This document shows, one piece after another, positions 14,381 through 23,490 of a stretch of 64,000 nucleotides of DNA (its first letter is position 1; each line of letters starts with the position of its first letter). The position numbers and the translations under genes were made by a program. The notes under the pieces were generated by a model, which saw only the letters and a list, made by a program, of their open reading frames with translations, was not told where the DNA came from and searched no databases. This DNA comes from Pseudomonas putida (GTDB taxonomy: Bacteria; Pseudomonadota; Gammaproteobacteria; Pseudomonadales; Pseudomonadaceae), in NCBI RefSeq assembly GCF_009883635.2, contig NZ_CP026115.2, positions 2,046,001-2,110,000 on the forward strand, written 5' to 3'.

Positions 14381-14414
14381 CTGTGGGAGCGGCCTTGCCG
14401 GGGCGCTCCCACAG
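14381..14414. repeat. REP half-element / hairpin between tolC and waaA
   Basis: CTGTGGGAGCG (14381-14391) pairs with CGCTCCCACAG (14404-14414) around a short loop. It lies between the convergent tolC and waaA ends and could terminate transcription from both sides. Confidence 0.75.
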
Positions 14415-14433
14415 GATCCGCGCAAGCTCGCTT

Positions 14434-15705
14434 TCAGCGGATGAACTTGCCCAACCCATCCAGCAAGCGCTGCAAGGCGCCCTGATTGGCCCGCATCACC
14501 GCCCTGCCCGCCTCGCCCATGCGCTGCGCATCCTGGGGCAGCTCGATCAATCGACGCACCGCCTCGGCCAGCCCGTCGGCATCTTCGACCTGCTGCAACG
14601 CACCCGCCTCGCGCAACATCGCGCTGATCTCAAGGAAGTTGAACACATGTGGCCCCATGAGCACCGGCAAAGCCAATGCCGCAGGCTCCAGTGGGTTATG
14701 GCCGCCCGTGGCCACCAGGCTGCCACCGACAAAAGCGATGTCGGCCAGGGCGTAGAGGAACAGCAACTCACCCATGGTGTCACCCAGCAGCACCTGCGTC
14801 CGGGCATCCACCGACGTGCCGGCGGAGCGGCGCACCGTGGCGAACTGCTCGGCACACAAGGCATGCACGGCATCGAACCGCTCAGGATGACGCGGCACCA
14901 GAATCAGCAGTGCATCGCCATGTACCTGCAGCAACTGCCGGTGCGCCTGCAGGATCAAGGCATCCTCACCCTCGTGAGTGCTGGCAGCGATCCACACCGG
15001 ACGCTGGTCGGCGCCCCACTGTTCGCGCAATGCCCTGGCACGAGGCGGCAAGTGCTCATCGATCTTCAGGTCGAACTTGATCGAGCCGGTCACCTGCACG
15101 CACTCGGGGCGCGCGCCCAGGTCACGGAAGCGCCGGGCCTCGGTTTCGGTCTGCACGGCGATCAGGCTCATTTCACCCAGCATCGGCCGGGTCAGCTTGG
15201 CAAAGCGCCCGTAGCCACGGGCCGAGCGCTCGGACAGGCGGGCATTGGCCAGGGCCACCGGAATGCCGCGCCTGGCGCATTGGTGGATATGGTTGGGCCA
15301 CAGTTCGGTTTCCATGATGATGCCCAGGCGCGGGCGCACATGGTCGAGAAAGCGTCCGGCCGCCCATGGCAGGTCGTAGGGCAGGTAACAATGCTGGATG
15401 CGCGGCTCGTCGGCGAACATTGCGCGAATGCGCTCGGAACCGGTCGGGGTCATGCAGGTGAGCGTGATCGGCAGGTCCGGGTAAGCCTTGAGCAGCGCAC
15501 GCACCATCGGTGCGGCGGCAATGCTTTCACCAACCGACACCGCATGTACCCAGATTCCGCCCTGGCGCATGGCCGGCAGGTTGCAGGCAAAGCGCTCGCC
15601 GATGCGCTGGCCGTAGGCCGGTGCCTTGCGTGCGCGCAGGTACAGGCGCAGCGCAACCAGCGGCAGGCCCAGGTGAAACAGCAAGGTATAGAGTGTTCTG
15701 TTCAT
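14434..15705 (-). CDS. waaA: 3-deoxy-D-manno-octulosonic acid transferase (Kdo transferase)
   Basis: 423 residues from ATG 15705 (MNRTLYTLLFHLG). Inner-membrane GT30 enzyme that adds Kdo to lipid IVA in lipopolysaccharide synthesis. The N-terminal membrane anchor (residues 4-18), the GERF and HAVSVGES blocks, METELWPN and the C-terminal GGHNPLEPAALALPVLMGP nucleotide-sugar site are all seen. Convergent with tolC. The more distant hldE-msbA lipopolysaccharide block lies 5 kb away. Confidence 0.97.
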   Translation of the reverse strand: MNRTLYTLLFHLGLPLVALRLYLRARKAPAYGQRIGERFACNLPAMRQGGIWVHAVSVGESIAAAPMVRALLKAYPDLPITLTCMTPTGSERIRAMFADEPRIQHCYLPYDLPWAAGRFLDHVRPRLGIIMETELWPNHIHQCARRGIPVALANARLSERSARGYGRFAKLTRPMLGEMSLIAVQTETEARRFRDLGARPECVQVTGSIKFDLKIDEHLPPRARALREQWGADQRPVWIAASTHEGEDALILQAHRQLLQVHGDALLILVPRHPERFDAVHALCAEQFATVRRSAGTSVDARTQVLLGDTMGELLFLYALADIAFVGGSLVATGGHNPLEPAALALPVLMGPHVFNFLEISAMLREAGALQQVEDADGLAEAVRRLIELPQDAQRMGEAGRAVMRANQGALQRLLDGLGKFIR

Positions 15706-15716
15706 GGCCGCGGAGT

Positions 15717-16610
15717 TTACCCGATCGCGCGCAGGTGCACCGCAAAGCGCTCGGCCAACCATTGCGCAGCCGGGCCCAGCGGCTCATCACGCCGCCAGGC
15801 CAGTTCTGCCACCAACGCGGGCGGGCGCCATTCGCTGTCGAGTTCGACCATGTGCGTCTGGTAAGTCGGGTATTGCACCACATGCCGCGGCAGCCAGGCC
15901 CAGCCCAGGCCGCGCATCAGCAGCTCGGCCATGGCGTAGAAGCTGTCGGCACGCCAGACCTGCGGGCTGATCGCTTCGCCACCCGGGTAGCCGCTTTGTT
16001 GCGGGGTGATCAGCAATTGCCGATGGCGGGCCAGCTGTTGGCGGGTGACTCGGCCTTCGCGAGCAAGTGGATGATCAACTGCACAGACCGTCACCATCTC
16101 CACACTGCCCAACGCTCGGCGCTCCAGTGATGCCGGGATGCTTTCGTGGTGGAAGAACAGCCCCAGGTCGGCGCGTCGCTCGGCCAGCTTGCGCGCTACA
16201 TCCCCCTGGGCACCACTGGCCAGTTGCACCTCCAGGTATGGATAACGGCTAGCCAGTTCGTCGAGGCTGTCGATCACTGGCTGATAAGGCATCGCCTCAT
16301 CCTGAGCCACCCGCAACAAGGCTTCCTGGCCACGCATCAAGGCCAGGGCACGACCATCCAGGCGTTCGCACTGGCGCAAGAGCTCTCGGGCATCTTCGAG
16401 CAACGCCGTACCGTTTTCAGTCAGTTTGGGTTGGCGTCCGCTGCTGCGCTCGAACAGCGTGACACCGAGGTCGGTTTCAAGCAGGGCGATGGCATTGCTG
16501 ATGGCCGACTGTGCCTTGCGCTGTTCGCGGGCCACGGCGGAAAACGAGCGCAATTCGGCGACCCGCAGAAAGGTGCGCAGTTGTTCAAGGTTCCATTGCT
16601 CGGCCATCAA
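15717..16610 (-). CDS. LysR-type transcriptional regulator
   Basis: 297 residues. Winged helix-turn-helix at residues 8-66 (LRTFLRVAELRSFSAVARE, then QSAISNAIALLETDLG) and a periplasmic-binding-like effector domain. A second ATG one codon on (16607) is equally possible. It is divergent from the emrE-like gene with 84 bases between the starts, the usual geometry for a LysR regulator and its target. Effector unknown. Confidence 0.9.
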   Translation of the reverse strand: MMAEQWNLEQLRTFLRVAELRSFSAVAREQRKAQSAISNAIALLETDLGVTLFERSSGRQPKLTENGTALLEDARELLRQCERLDGRALALMRGQEALLRVAQDEAMPYQPVIDSLDELASRYPYLEVQLASGAQGDVARKLAERRADLGLFFHHESIPASLERRALGSVEMVTVCAVDHPLAREGRVTRQQLARHRQLLITPQQSGYPGGEAISPQVWRADSFYAMAELLMRGLGWAWLPRHVVQYPTYQTHMVELDSEWRPPALVAELAWRRDEPLGPAAQWLAERFAVHLRAIG

Positions 16611-16694
16611 CCTATCTCCAGCTCGGATAGGTAATGACTTTACCGCATTCGGGCAATCGCTAGAATGCCGAGCCAGTTACCGGAGGATCCCGTC

Positions 16695-17027
16695 ATGAAT
16701 GCCTATACCTATCTCGCCATCGCCATCTGCGCCGAAGTCATCGCCACTGCCTCCATGAAGGCGGTAAAAGGGCTGAGCACGCCGTTGCCGTTGCTGCTGA
16801 TGGTGGTCGGCTACGGGATCGCCTTCTGGATGCTGACCCTGGTGGTGCGCAGCATTCCGGTAGGCATCGCCTACGCGATCTGGTCGGGCCTTGGCATCGT
16901 GCTGATCAGCGTGGCAGCGCTGGTGGTCTATGGGCAGAAGCTGGATGTACCGGCGATGCTGGGCATGGCGATGATCGTGGGTGGCGTGGTAGTGATTCAG
17001 CTGTTTTCCAAAACTGCCGGGCACTGA
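16695..17027 (+). CDS. emrE: Small multidrug resistance transporter (EmrE-like)
   Basis: 110 residues, four membrane helices. The EmrE signature residues are in place: Glu14 in the first helix, Tyr40, Tyr60 and Trp63 (AYAIWSGLG). It exports quaternary and aromatic cations as an antiparallel dimer driven by protons. The ATG at 16695 follows CCGGAGGATCCCGTC; the longer frame is not family-like. Probably regulated by the adjacent divergent LysR gene. A SugE-type guanidinium exporter is less likely given the Trp63 context. Confidence 0.9.
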   Translation: MNAYTYLAIAICAEVIATASMKAVKGLSTPLPLLLMVVGYGIAFWMLTLVVRSIPVGIAYAIWSGLGIVLISVAALVVYGQKLDVPAMLGMAMIVGGVVVIQLFSKTAGH

Positions 17028-17073
17028 GGCAGCCTGTATACTTGCCAGCTGTCCCAGTCTTCGAGGTACCGCC

Positions 17074-18249
17074 ATGCCAACCGCCATTTCCACTGACGTC
17101 CTGATCGTCGGCGCCGGGGTCGCAGGCCTCTGGCTCAATGCCCGCCTGCGTCGCCTGGGTTACTCGACAGTGCTGGTGGAGCGCGCCAGCCTCGGTGGCG
17201 AGCAGACCATCAAGTCCCAGGGCATCATCCATGGTGGTACCAAGTACGCCCTGCACGGCGCCCTGACCGGCGCCTCGGAAGCCATCGCCGACATGCCGCG
17301 ACGCTGGCGCGAAGCGATCGATGGCAGCGGTGAACTGGACCTGACCCGCACCCGCCTGCTTTCCGATGCCCACTACCTGTGGTCGCCAGGCACCCTCGCC
17401 GGCAACCTGACCAGCTTCTTCGCCAGCAAGGCGGTGCGCGGCCGTGTCGATCAGGTAAAAGGCGAGCAATTGCCGCCGGCCCTGCAAGACCGTGACTTCA
17501 AAGGCAAGGTCTACCGCCTGGCGGAACTGGTAATCGATGTGCCCAGCCTGTTGGCCAACCTGGCCGAACTGGCCGGTGACAGCTTGCTCGCTGGCGAACA
17601 GGTCGAACCGCTGCGCGAGGGCGACGAACTGGTTGGCCTGCGCGTCGACGACCGTGAAATCCGCGCCCAGCGCATCGTGCTCAGCGCTGGCGCTGGCACC
17701 GAAGACTTGCTGCATGCCTTGGGCCTCAAGCAACCTGCCATGCAGACCCGCCCTTTGCACATGGTCCTGGCCAAAGGGCCAAACCTCAAGCCGCTTTATG
17801 CGCACTGCCTGGGCGGTGGGCCGAAGCCGCGCGTGACCGTGACCACCCACCCGGCCGCCGATGGCCAGTGGGTCTGGTACCTCGGCGGCGACCTGGCCGA
17901 GGCCGATGGCGTGGCCCGCGAGCCAGCCGCGCAGATCGCTGCAGCACAGAAGGAAATTGCCAGCCTGCTGCCTTGGGTCGACCAGAACCAGGTGCGCTGG
18001 GCAACCCTGCGCGTTGATCGCGCCGAGCCCGCGCAGTCCGGCCTGGTCCGCCCTGACAATGCCTTCCTCGCCGAACAACAGCGCCTGCTGGTGGGCTGGC
18101 CGACCAAACTGGCACTGGCACCGGACTTCAGTGACCGCGTACTGGCCAGCCTCGAGCGCGATGGCGTGCGCCCGGCCGCGCAGGCCGACCTTACCGGCCT
18201 GCCGCGCCCGGCCCTGGGTGTACCGGCCTGGGAGCAACTGCTGCCATGA
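17074..18249 (+). CDS. FAD-dependent oxidoreductase (DAO superfamily)
   Basis: 391 residues. N-terminal dinucleotide fold with VGAGVAGLWLNARLRRLG at residues 12-29 and an acidic/basic end VLVERASLGG. The middle part has SAGAGTEDLL, typical of the glycerol-3-phosphate/D-amino-acid oxidase superfamily. No membrane segments. The stop overlaps the ATG of the aldo-keto reductase gene by four bases, so the two are co-translated. Substrate cannot be read from the sequence. Confidence 0.85.
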   Translation: MPTAISTDVLIVGAGVAGLWLNARLRRLGYSTVLVERASLGGEQTIKSQGIIHGGTKYALHGALTGASEAIADMPRRWREAIDGSGELDLTRTRLLSDAHYLWSPGTLAGNLTSFFASKAVRGRVDQVKGEQLPPALQDRDFKGKVYRLAELVIDVPSLLANLAELAGDSLLAGEQVEPLREGDELVGLRVDDREIRAQRIVLSAGAGTEDLLHALGLKQPAMQTRPLHMVLAKGPNLKPLYAHCLGGGPKPRVTVTTHPAADGQWVWYLGGDLAEADGVAREPAAQIAAAQKEIASLLPWVDQNQVRWATLRVDRAEPAQSGLVRPDNAFLAEQQRLLVGWPTKLALAPDFSDRVLASLERDGVRPAAQADLTGLPRPALGVPAWEQLLP

Positions 18250-19058
18250 CCTTGCCAACCTTGCATGGCTTGCAGCGCCCACTAGGCAGCACCGGCTTCA
18301 AGGTCTCCCCGCTGGGCCTGGGCACGGTCAAGCTGGGCCGCGACCAGGGCGTCAAATACCCTAATGGCTTCACCATCCCCGACGATGGTGAAGCTCGTCT
18401 GCTGTTGGCCCAGGCCCGCGAGCTGGGTATCAACCTGATCGACACCGCCCCGGCCTACGGCCGCAGTGAAGAGCGCCTGGGGCCGCTACTGCGCGGCCAG
18501 CGCGATGAATGGGTGATTGTCAGCAAGGTGGGTGAAGAATTCGAAGACGGCCAGTCGAGCTTCGACTTCAGCGCCGCTCACACCCGCCGCTCGGTTGAAC
18601 GCAGCCTGCGCCGCCTGGAAACTGACCGCATCGAGCTGGTGCTGGTGCACTCCGATGGCAATGACCTGGCAATCCTCGAACATGAAGAGGTCTACCAGAC
18701 CCTGGCTGCACTCAAGCAGGAAGGCAAGATTCTCGGCTATGGACTTTCCGGCAAGACCGTCGCCGGCGGCCTGAAAGCGCTGGAGCAAGGCGATTGCGCC
18801 ATGGTCACCTACAACCTCAACGAGCAGGCAGAACGCCCGGTGCTGGACTACGCTGCCGAACACGGCAAGGCCATTCTGGTTAAGAAGGCGTTGGCCAGCG
18901 GGCATATCTGCCTTGCCCCTGGGGTCGATCCGGTGCAAGCCAGCTTCGAGTTGCTGTTCGCCCACCCGGGGGTGAGCAGTGCTATTGTCGGCACCATCAA
19001 TCCATTGCACCTGGCTCACAACGTGGCCACCGTTGCCCGCATCCTGGGCCAGCATTGA
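18246..19058 (+). CDS. Aldo/keto reductase
   Basis: 270 residues. TIM-barrel NADPH reductase with the full catalytic tetrad context: Asp and Tyr in NLIDTAPAYGRSEERLG, Lys in WVIVSKVGEEF, His in LVLVHSDG. The C-terminal cofactor site is AIVGTINPLHL. Partner gene of the FAD oxidoreductase (ATGA overlap), which suggests both act on related substrates. Close to the L-galactose dehydrogenase/YdhF-type group by eye, but the substrate is unknown. Confidence 0.9.
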   Translation: MTLPTLHGLQRPLGSTGFKVSPLGLGTVKLGRDQGVKYPNGFTIPDDGEARLLLAQARELGINLIDTAPAYGRSEERLGPLLRGQRDEWVIVSKVGEEFEDGQSSFDFSAAHTRRSVERSLRRLETDRIELVLVHSDGNDLAILEHEEVYQTLAALKQEGKILGYGLSGKTVAGGLKALEQGDCAMVTYNLNEQAERPVLDYAAEHGKAILVKKALASGHICLAPGVDPVQASFELLFAHPGVSSAIVGTINPLHLAHNVATVARILGQH

Positions 19059-19113
19059 GTTGTCACCCACCCAAGATGGGCCTGGAGACTGACCCGACGC
19101 AAGGAGGAGCCTC

Positions 19114-20082
19114 GTGGCGCGTACGCTGATCCGAAAGAACCCGAGCAACTTCAAGACACTGCCGCTGCATGTCGAAGCCACCGCCGAGGGCCTGGTCTAC
19201 CAGAGCATCGGCATGCCCCTGAACTTCGCCCAGACCCAACAACGGCGGCGCGCGATCCAGCTGGCCGACAAGCAGCGCTTTGTGGTGGAGCTGGCCAACC
19301 TGGGTGTTTCCGTACGTCTGACCCTGCACTGGCAGCACCGTGATTACTGGGTGCTGGTGAGGCAACGCCGCCAGGACCGCGGCGACGTGGTCCTGAAATT
19401 GATTTCTGGGTATGTCCCCGCCCAGGAACTCAACCTGCCGCTGCACACCGCCGTTCAGGAAGTAGCTGAAGAATGCCTGCTGGAGACCCCGGAAGGCTGG
19501 CTGAGCGGGCGTTTCAATGACACCTGGCTGCCAGCCCCCTATGCCGCCGCACTGCATTACCGTGAAGCCTTGCCCTTCGTACTGACGCCGGAGTCGGGTG
19601 CTGCCCGCCCGGTGCACTGCGGCAACCTGATGCTGCTGGAACGGCCTCGCGCCTATGTGCACTTGCCGACAGCTTCGCTGCAGCTGATCTACGACATGCG
19701 CCTGCAGGTGCCGAGGGAAGCCAAGAAGCTCAGCCTTTTCCATGTCGATGAGCGCCTGGAAGGGGATCAACTGGTGGCGCGGCTCAACCGCAAGCGACCA
19801 GATCTGTATCTGATGCCGGTACAGGATGGGCAGCCGTTGGCCGAGTTATACACCTTGAAGAAAGATGAGCTGGTGCCGGCAAGTACCCGCGGGCTGTACC
19901 TGGCCGAGAGCTTTGCCCGGCAGGAAGGCTGGGTGGTGGCCGATGAGCGGATTCGCTGGAAGGACTGGGTGAAACAGCAGGGGTTGGTGGAGCGCAAGGT
20001 GGCGCCGGCTTCGCATCTGCAACGCTTTGGCGACAAGGCGCGGGCGCTGCTGGAACGGGCCCGCACTTCACTTCACAAGTAA
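19114..20082 (+). CDS. Uncharacterised protein with a Nudix-box-like segment
   Basis: 322 residues, soluble, no signal peptide. GTG start at 19114 preceded by AAGGAGG. I recall orthologues in other Pseudomonas, without a proven function. Around residues 100-125 the stretch beginning GYVPAQE and ending QEVAEECLL resembles a Nudix box (G-x5-E-x7-REUxEExGU), but has two extra residues between the Glu and the REUxEE part and lacks the Arg and the Gly. The region before it (LHWQHRDYWVLVRQRRQDRGDVVLKL) could be the preceding Nudix beta strands. The C-terminal third (KKDELVPASTRGLYLAE) has no family I know. A Nudix origin is inference. Confidence 0.7.
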   Translation: MARTLIRKNPSNFKTLPLHVEATAEGLVYQSIGMPLNFAQTQQRRRAIQLADKQRFVVELANLGVSVRLTLHWQHRDYWVLVRQRRQDRGDVVLKLISGYVPAQELNLPLHTAVQEVAEECLLETPEGWLSGRFNDTWLPAPYAAALHYREALPFVLTPESGAARPVHCGNLMLLERPRAYVHLPTASLQLIYDMRLQVPREAKKLSLFHVDERLEGDQLVARLNRKRPDLYLMPVQDGQPLAELYTLKKDELVPASTRGLYLAESFARQEGWVVADERIRWKDWVKQQGLVERKVAPASHLQRFGDKARALLERARTSLHK

Positions 20083-20085
20083 CAA

Positions 20086-20110
20086 GCTGGGGTCGCTTTG
20101 CGGCCCCAGC
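20086..20110. terminator. Bidirectional hairpin between convergent genes
   Basis: GCTGGGGTCGC pairs with GCGGCCCCAGC (one G-U pair) around TTT. It follows the Nudix-like gene on the plus strand and hldE on the minus strand. No strong T tract. Confidence 0.65.
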
Positions 20111-20116
20111 AATCGA

Positions 20117-21538
20117 TCAGTTCTTGCGAATCTTCTCGACGATGGCTGTGGTCGAGCTGTTTTCGACCAGCCCCAGCACCTTCACGGTACCGCCATAGCC
20201 CTTGACGATATCGGCACCCACCACCTGGTCGATACCATAGTCCCCGCCCTTGACCAGCACATCCGGCTTGACCTGGCTCAGCAGGTTTTCCGGGGTGCCT
20301 TCGGGGAAGCTGATCACCCAGTCCACCGCGCCCAGACCGGCCAGCACGGCCATGCGCCGGTCAACGCTGTTGATCGGACGACCCGGCCCCTTCAGGCGGC
20401 TGACCGACGCGTCGTCGTTGACCGCGACAATCAGCCGATCACCCTGTGCCCGCGCCTGCTCCAGGTAGGTGACATGCCCGGCATGCAGGATATCGAAGCA
20501 ACCGTTGGTGAAGACGATCTTTTCTTTGTGCGCCCGCGCATCGTCGATGGCCAGCAGCAGTTGCTCCAGGCCCAGCACGCCACGCTCGGAGCCTTCCTCA
20601 CGCTGGATCGCCCGGCGCAGTTCCGGGGCACTGATGGCCGCGGTCCCCAGCTTGCCGACCACGATGCCCGCAGCCAGGTTGGCCAGGGCCACGGCGTGCG
20701 GCAGGTCTTCGCCTGCGGCAATGGCAGCCGCCAGGGTCGAGATCACGGTATCGCCAGCACCGGTCACGTCGAACACTTCGCGCGCCCGGGCTGGCAGGTG
20801 CAGCGCCGGCTGACCGGTGCGCAGCAGGGTCATGCCGTGCTCGCCACGGGTCACCAGCAGCGCGCCCAGGTCCAGGTCCTGCAGCAATTGCAGGCCCTTG
20901 GCGACCAGTTCGGCCTCATCGGCGCAGCGGCCGACAATGGTCTCGAATTCGCTGAGGTTCGGGGTGATCAGGCTGGCGCCACGGTAGATGGAAAAATCCT
21001 TGCCCTTGGGATCGGCCAGCACTGGAATGCCCTTGGCACGTGCGGCCTGGATCAGGCTCTGGTGGTTCTTAAGCGCGCCCTTGCCGTAGTCGGACAGGAC
21101 CAGGACCTTGACACCTTCGAGCAACGTGTCGACTTCCGTCCCCAGCGACAGCGGGTCAGTGGCGAACGGCTCTTCGAAATCGATACGCAGCAACTGCTGG
21201 TGACGGCTCATGACCCGCAGCTTGACGATGGTCGGCTGGTGCGCGATGCGCTGGAACACCGAGCGCACGCCAGCGGCCTGCAGGCTGTTGGCCAGGCTGT
21301 CGGCGGCCTCGTCCTGGCCGGTGACACCGATCAGCGAGGCTGGCGCGCCGAGGGCGGCGATGTTCAAGGCAACGTTGGCCGCGCCGCCGGGGCGATCCTC
21401 GATCTGATCGACCTTGACCACCGGCACTGGCGCTTCAGGCGAAATACGCGAAGTACCGCCATGCCAGTAGCGGTCGAGCATGACATCGCCGACCACCAGT
21501 ACCGGGGCTTGATCGAAACGCGGCATGGACAACTTCAT
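20117..21538 (-). CDS. hldE: Bifunctional heptose kinase/adenylyltransferase HldE
   Basis: 473 residues from ATG 21538. It makes ADP-glycero-manno-heptose for the lipopolysaccharide inner core. The N-terminal ribokinase-fold domain has [14 protein letters not shown] and the anion-hole motif GAGDTV; the C-terminal cytidylyltransferase-like domain has [13 protein letters not shown] with the HxGH nucleotide motif, and [11 protein letters not shown] near the end. A TTG two codons earlier is less likely. Downstream of msbA on the same strand. Confidence 0.97.
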   Translation of the reverse strand: MKLSMPRFDQAPVLVVGDVMLDRYWHGGTSRISPEAPVPVVKVDQIEDRPGGAANVALNIAALGAPASLIGVTGQDEAADSLANSLQAAGVRSVFQRIAHQPTIVKLRVMSRHQQLLRIDFEEPFATDPLSLGTEVDTLLEGVKVLVLSDYGKGALKNHQSLIQAARAKGIPVLADPKGKDFSIYRGASLITPNLSEFETIVGRCADEAELVAKGLQLLQDLDLGALLVTRGEHGMTLLRTGQPALHLPARAREVFDVTGAGDTVISTLAAAIAAGEDLPHAVALANLAAGIVVGKLGTAAISAPELRRAIQREEGSERGVLGLEQLLLAIDDARAHKEKIVFTNGCFDILHAGHVTYLEQARAQGDRLIVAVNDDASVSRLKGPGRPINSVDRRMAVLAGLGAVDWVISFPEGTPENLLSQVKPDVLVKGGDYGIDQVVGADIVKGYGGTVKVLGLVENSSTTAIVEKIRKN

Positions 21539-21634
21539 GGGCAACCCATATGGAAATAATGACAGGGGCAGGATATTAGCACAGGGTAGGCGACGGCTTT
21601 ACGGCCACATACACCCTGGAAAATTCCCGTGACA

Positions 21635-21657
21635 ATCGGGGCCGATACGGCCCCGAT
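21635..21657. terminator. Hairpin after msbA
   Basis: Perfect 10-base stem ATCGGGGCCG/CGGCCCCGAT with an ATA loop, just past the msbA stop on the minus strand. The following bases are only weakly T-rich, so it may act as an attenuator between msbA and hldE. Confidence 0.6.
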
Positions 21658-21666
21658 CAAGGCGGG

Positions 21667-23478
21667 TCAGGTGATATCGGCCTTGGCCGGCTCATCCAGG
21701 CCCATGGCATGCAGGCGGGCATAATGGCCATTAGCCGCAAGCAGTTCGGCATGCGTACCGCGCTCGACCAGGCGGCCCTGGTCCATCACCAGGATCAGGT
21801 CGGCCTTCTCGATGGTCGACAGGCGGTGGGCGATCACCAGCGTGGTACGACCCTGCATGACATGGTCCAAGGCGGCCTGGATATGCCGCTCGGATTCGGT
21901 ATCCAGCGCCGAAGTAGCTTCGTCGAGGATCAGCAGCGGCGCATTCTTCAGCAGCGCCCGGGCAATCGCCAGACGCTGGCGCTGACCACCGGAGAGCAGC
22001 ACGCCGTTCTCACCGACTTCGGTATCGAAGCCTTTTGGCAGGCGGTCGACAAACTCCTTGGCATAGGCATCTGCGGCTGCCGCTTCGATATCGGCACGCG
22101 GGGCGCCCGCCAGATCGCCATAGGCGATATTGTTGGCCACGGTATCGTTGAACAGAGTGACGTGCTGGGTCACCTGGGAAACATGGCGACGCAGGTTGCG
22201 CAGTCGATAGTTTTCGATCTCCACACCATCGAGCAGGATCTCTCCCTGGTTGTGGTGGTAGAAGCGCGGGATCAGGGCCGCCAAGGTCGACTTACCGCTG
22301 CCTGAGCGCCCGACCAGTGCAATCATCTGCCCAGGCTCGGCGACGAAGCTGATGTCGCTAAGCACTTCGCGCTCGGTACCGGGGTAGGTGAAGCTCAGGT
22401 TGCGCACTTCGAGGCGGCCTTGAACACGGTCCTTCTCGACGGTGCCGGTATCGATCTCTGGTGCTTCGTCCAGTTGCTCGAAAATGCTCTCGGCACCGGC
22501 CAGGCCCTTCTGGATGGTCGAACTGACTTCCGACAGCTGGCGGATCGGCTTGGGCAGCAGGCCCGCCGCCGTGATGTAGGCCACCAGGTCACCGGCAGTG
22601 GATTCACCGCGCAGGAACAGCACCAGGAACATCAGCGCCGCCATGGCGGTGTAGATCACCAGCTGCAGCAACGGCGTGTACAGCGAGCCGGTCTTGGTCA
22701 TGTGCAGCTGCTTGTCGGTGTTGCTCTGGCTGGCGTTGGCGAAGCGCTGCTGCTCGTAGGCTTCACCGCCGAAGCTGCGGACCACCCGGTAACCCTGAAT
22801 GGTCTCGGACGCGACATGCGTCACGTCGCCCATGGCGGACTGGATCTTCTTGCTCTGCTTGCGGAATTTCTTGCTGGCAACGCTGACCATCACCGCGATC
22901 ACCGGCAGGATGGCAACCATCACCAGGGTCAGGTGCCAGTTCATCCACAGCAGGTAGCCGAACAGGAACACCACCGTCAGGCCTTCACGGATGACGACCT
23001 TGATCGCATCGGTGGCAGCGCCGGTGACCATGGTCACGTTGAAGGTGATCCGCGAGATCAGGTGGCCAGAGTTGTGGTTGTCGAAGTAGCGATTGGGCAG
23101 CACCAGCAGCTTGTTGAACAACTCAACGCGCAGGTCATGCACCAGGCAAAGGGAAACCTTGGCCAGGAAATAGTTGCCCAGGAACGAACCCAGGCCTTGC
23201 CACGCCGCAATCAGGATGATCAGCAGTGGCACCGCCTGCAGCAATTGCAGGTCGCGCAGGTAGGGGACATTGGGGAACAGTACCGCTTCCGGGTTGCTCA
23301 ACCCGTCGACGAAATACTTGAGAATCCCGGCCAGCATGGGCTGGGTCGAGGCAAAGATCACAAAACCGACAATGCTCAGCAGGAAAATGCCGACATAAGG
23401 TTTCACGTAGCTCAGCAGCCGGAAGTAGATCTTCAGGCTGGAGCTGTGTTCCGCCGGTAGCGGTGTTTCGGCCATCAT
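21667..23478 (-). CDS. msbA: Lipid A export ATP-binding/permease protein MsbA
   Basis: 603 residues. ABC half-transporter that flips lipid A-core across the inner membrane as a homodimer. Six membrane helices in the first 320 residues, then the ATPase domain with Walker A GRSGSGKST, signature LSGGQRQR, Walker B LLILDEATSALD and H-loop VIAHRLSTI. Starts ATGATG; the second Met (23475) is possible. Twelve bases after the O-antigen-ligase gene, in the same transcription unit as hldE. Confidence 0.97.
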   Translation of the reverse strand: MMAETPLPAEHSSSLKIYFRLLSYVKPYVGIFLLSIVGFVIFASTQPMLAGILKYFVDGLSNPEAVLFPNVPYLRDLQLLQAVPLLIILIAAWQGLGSFLGNYFLAKVSLCLVHDLRVELFNKLLVLPNRYFDNHNSGHLISRITFNVTMVTGAATDAIKVVIREGLTVVFLFGYLLWMNWHLTLVMVAILPVIAVMVSVASKKFRKQSKKIQSAMGDVTHVASETIQGYRVVRSFGGEAYEQQRFANASQSNTDKQLHMTKTGSLYTPLLQLVIYTAMAALMFLVLFLRGESTAGDLVAYITAAGLLPKPIRQLSEVSSTIQKGLAGAESIFEQLDEAPEIDTGTVEKDRVQGRLEVRNLSFTYPGTEREVLSDISFVAEPGQMIALVGRSGSGKSTLAALIPRFYHHNQGEILLDGVEIENYRLRNLRRHVSQVTQHVTLFNDTVANNIAYGDLAGAPRADIEAAAADAYAKEFVDRLPKGFDTEVGENGVLLSGGQRQRLAIARALLKNAPLLILDEATSALDTESERHIQAALDHVMQGRTTLVIAHRLSTIEKADLILVMDQGRLVERGTHAELLAANGHYARLHAMGLDEPAKADIT

Positions 23479-23490
23479 CGAGCTCGCTGT

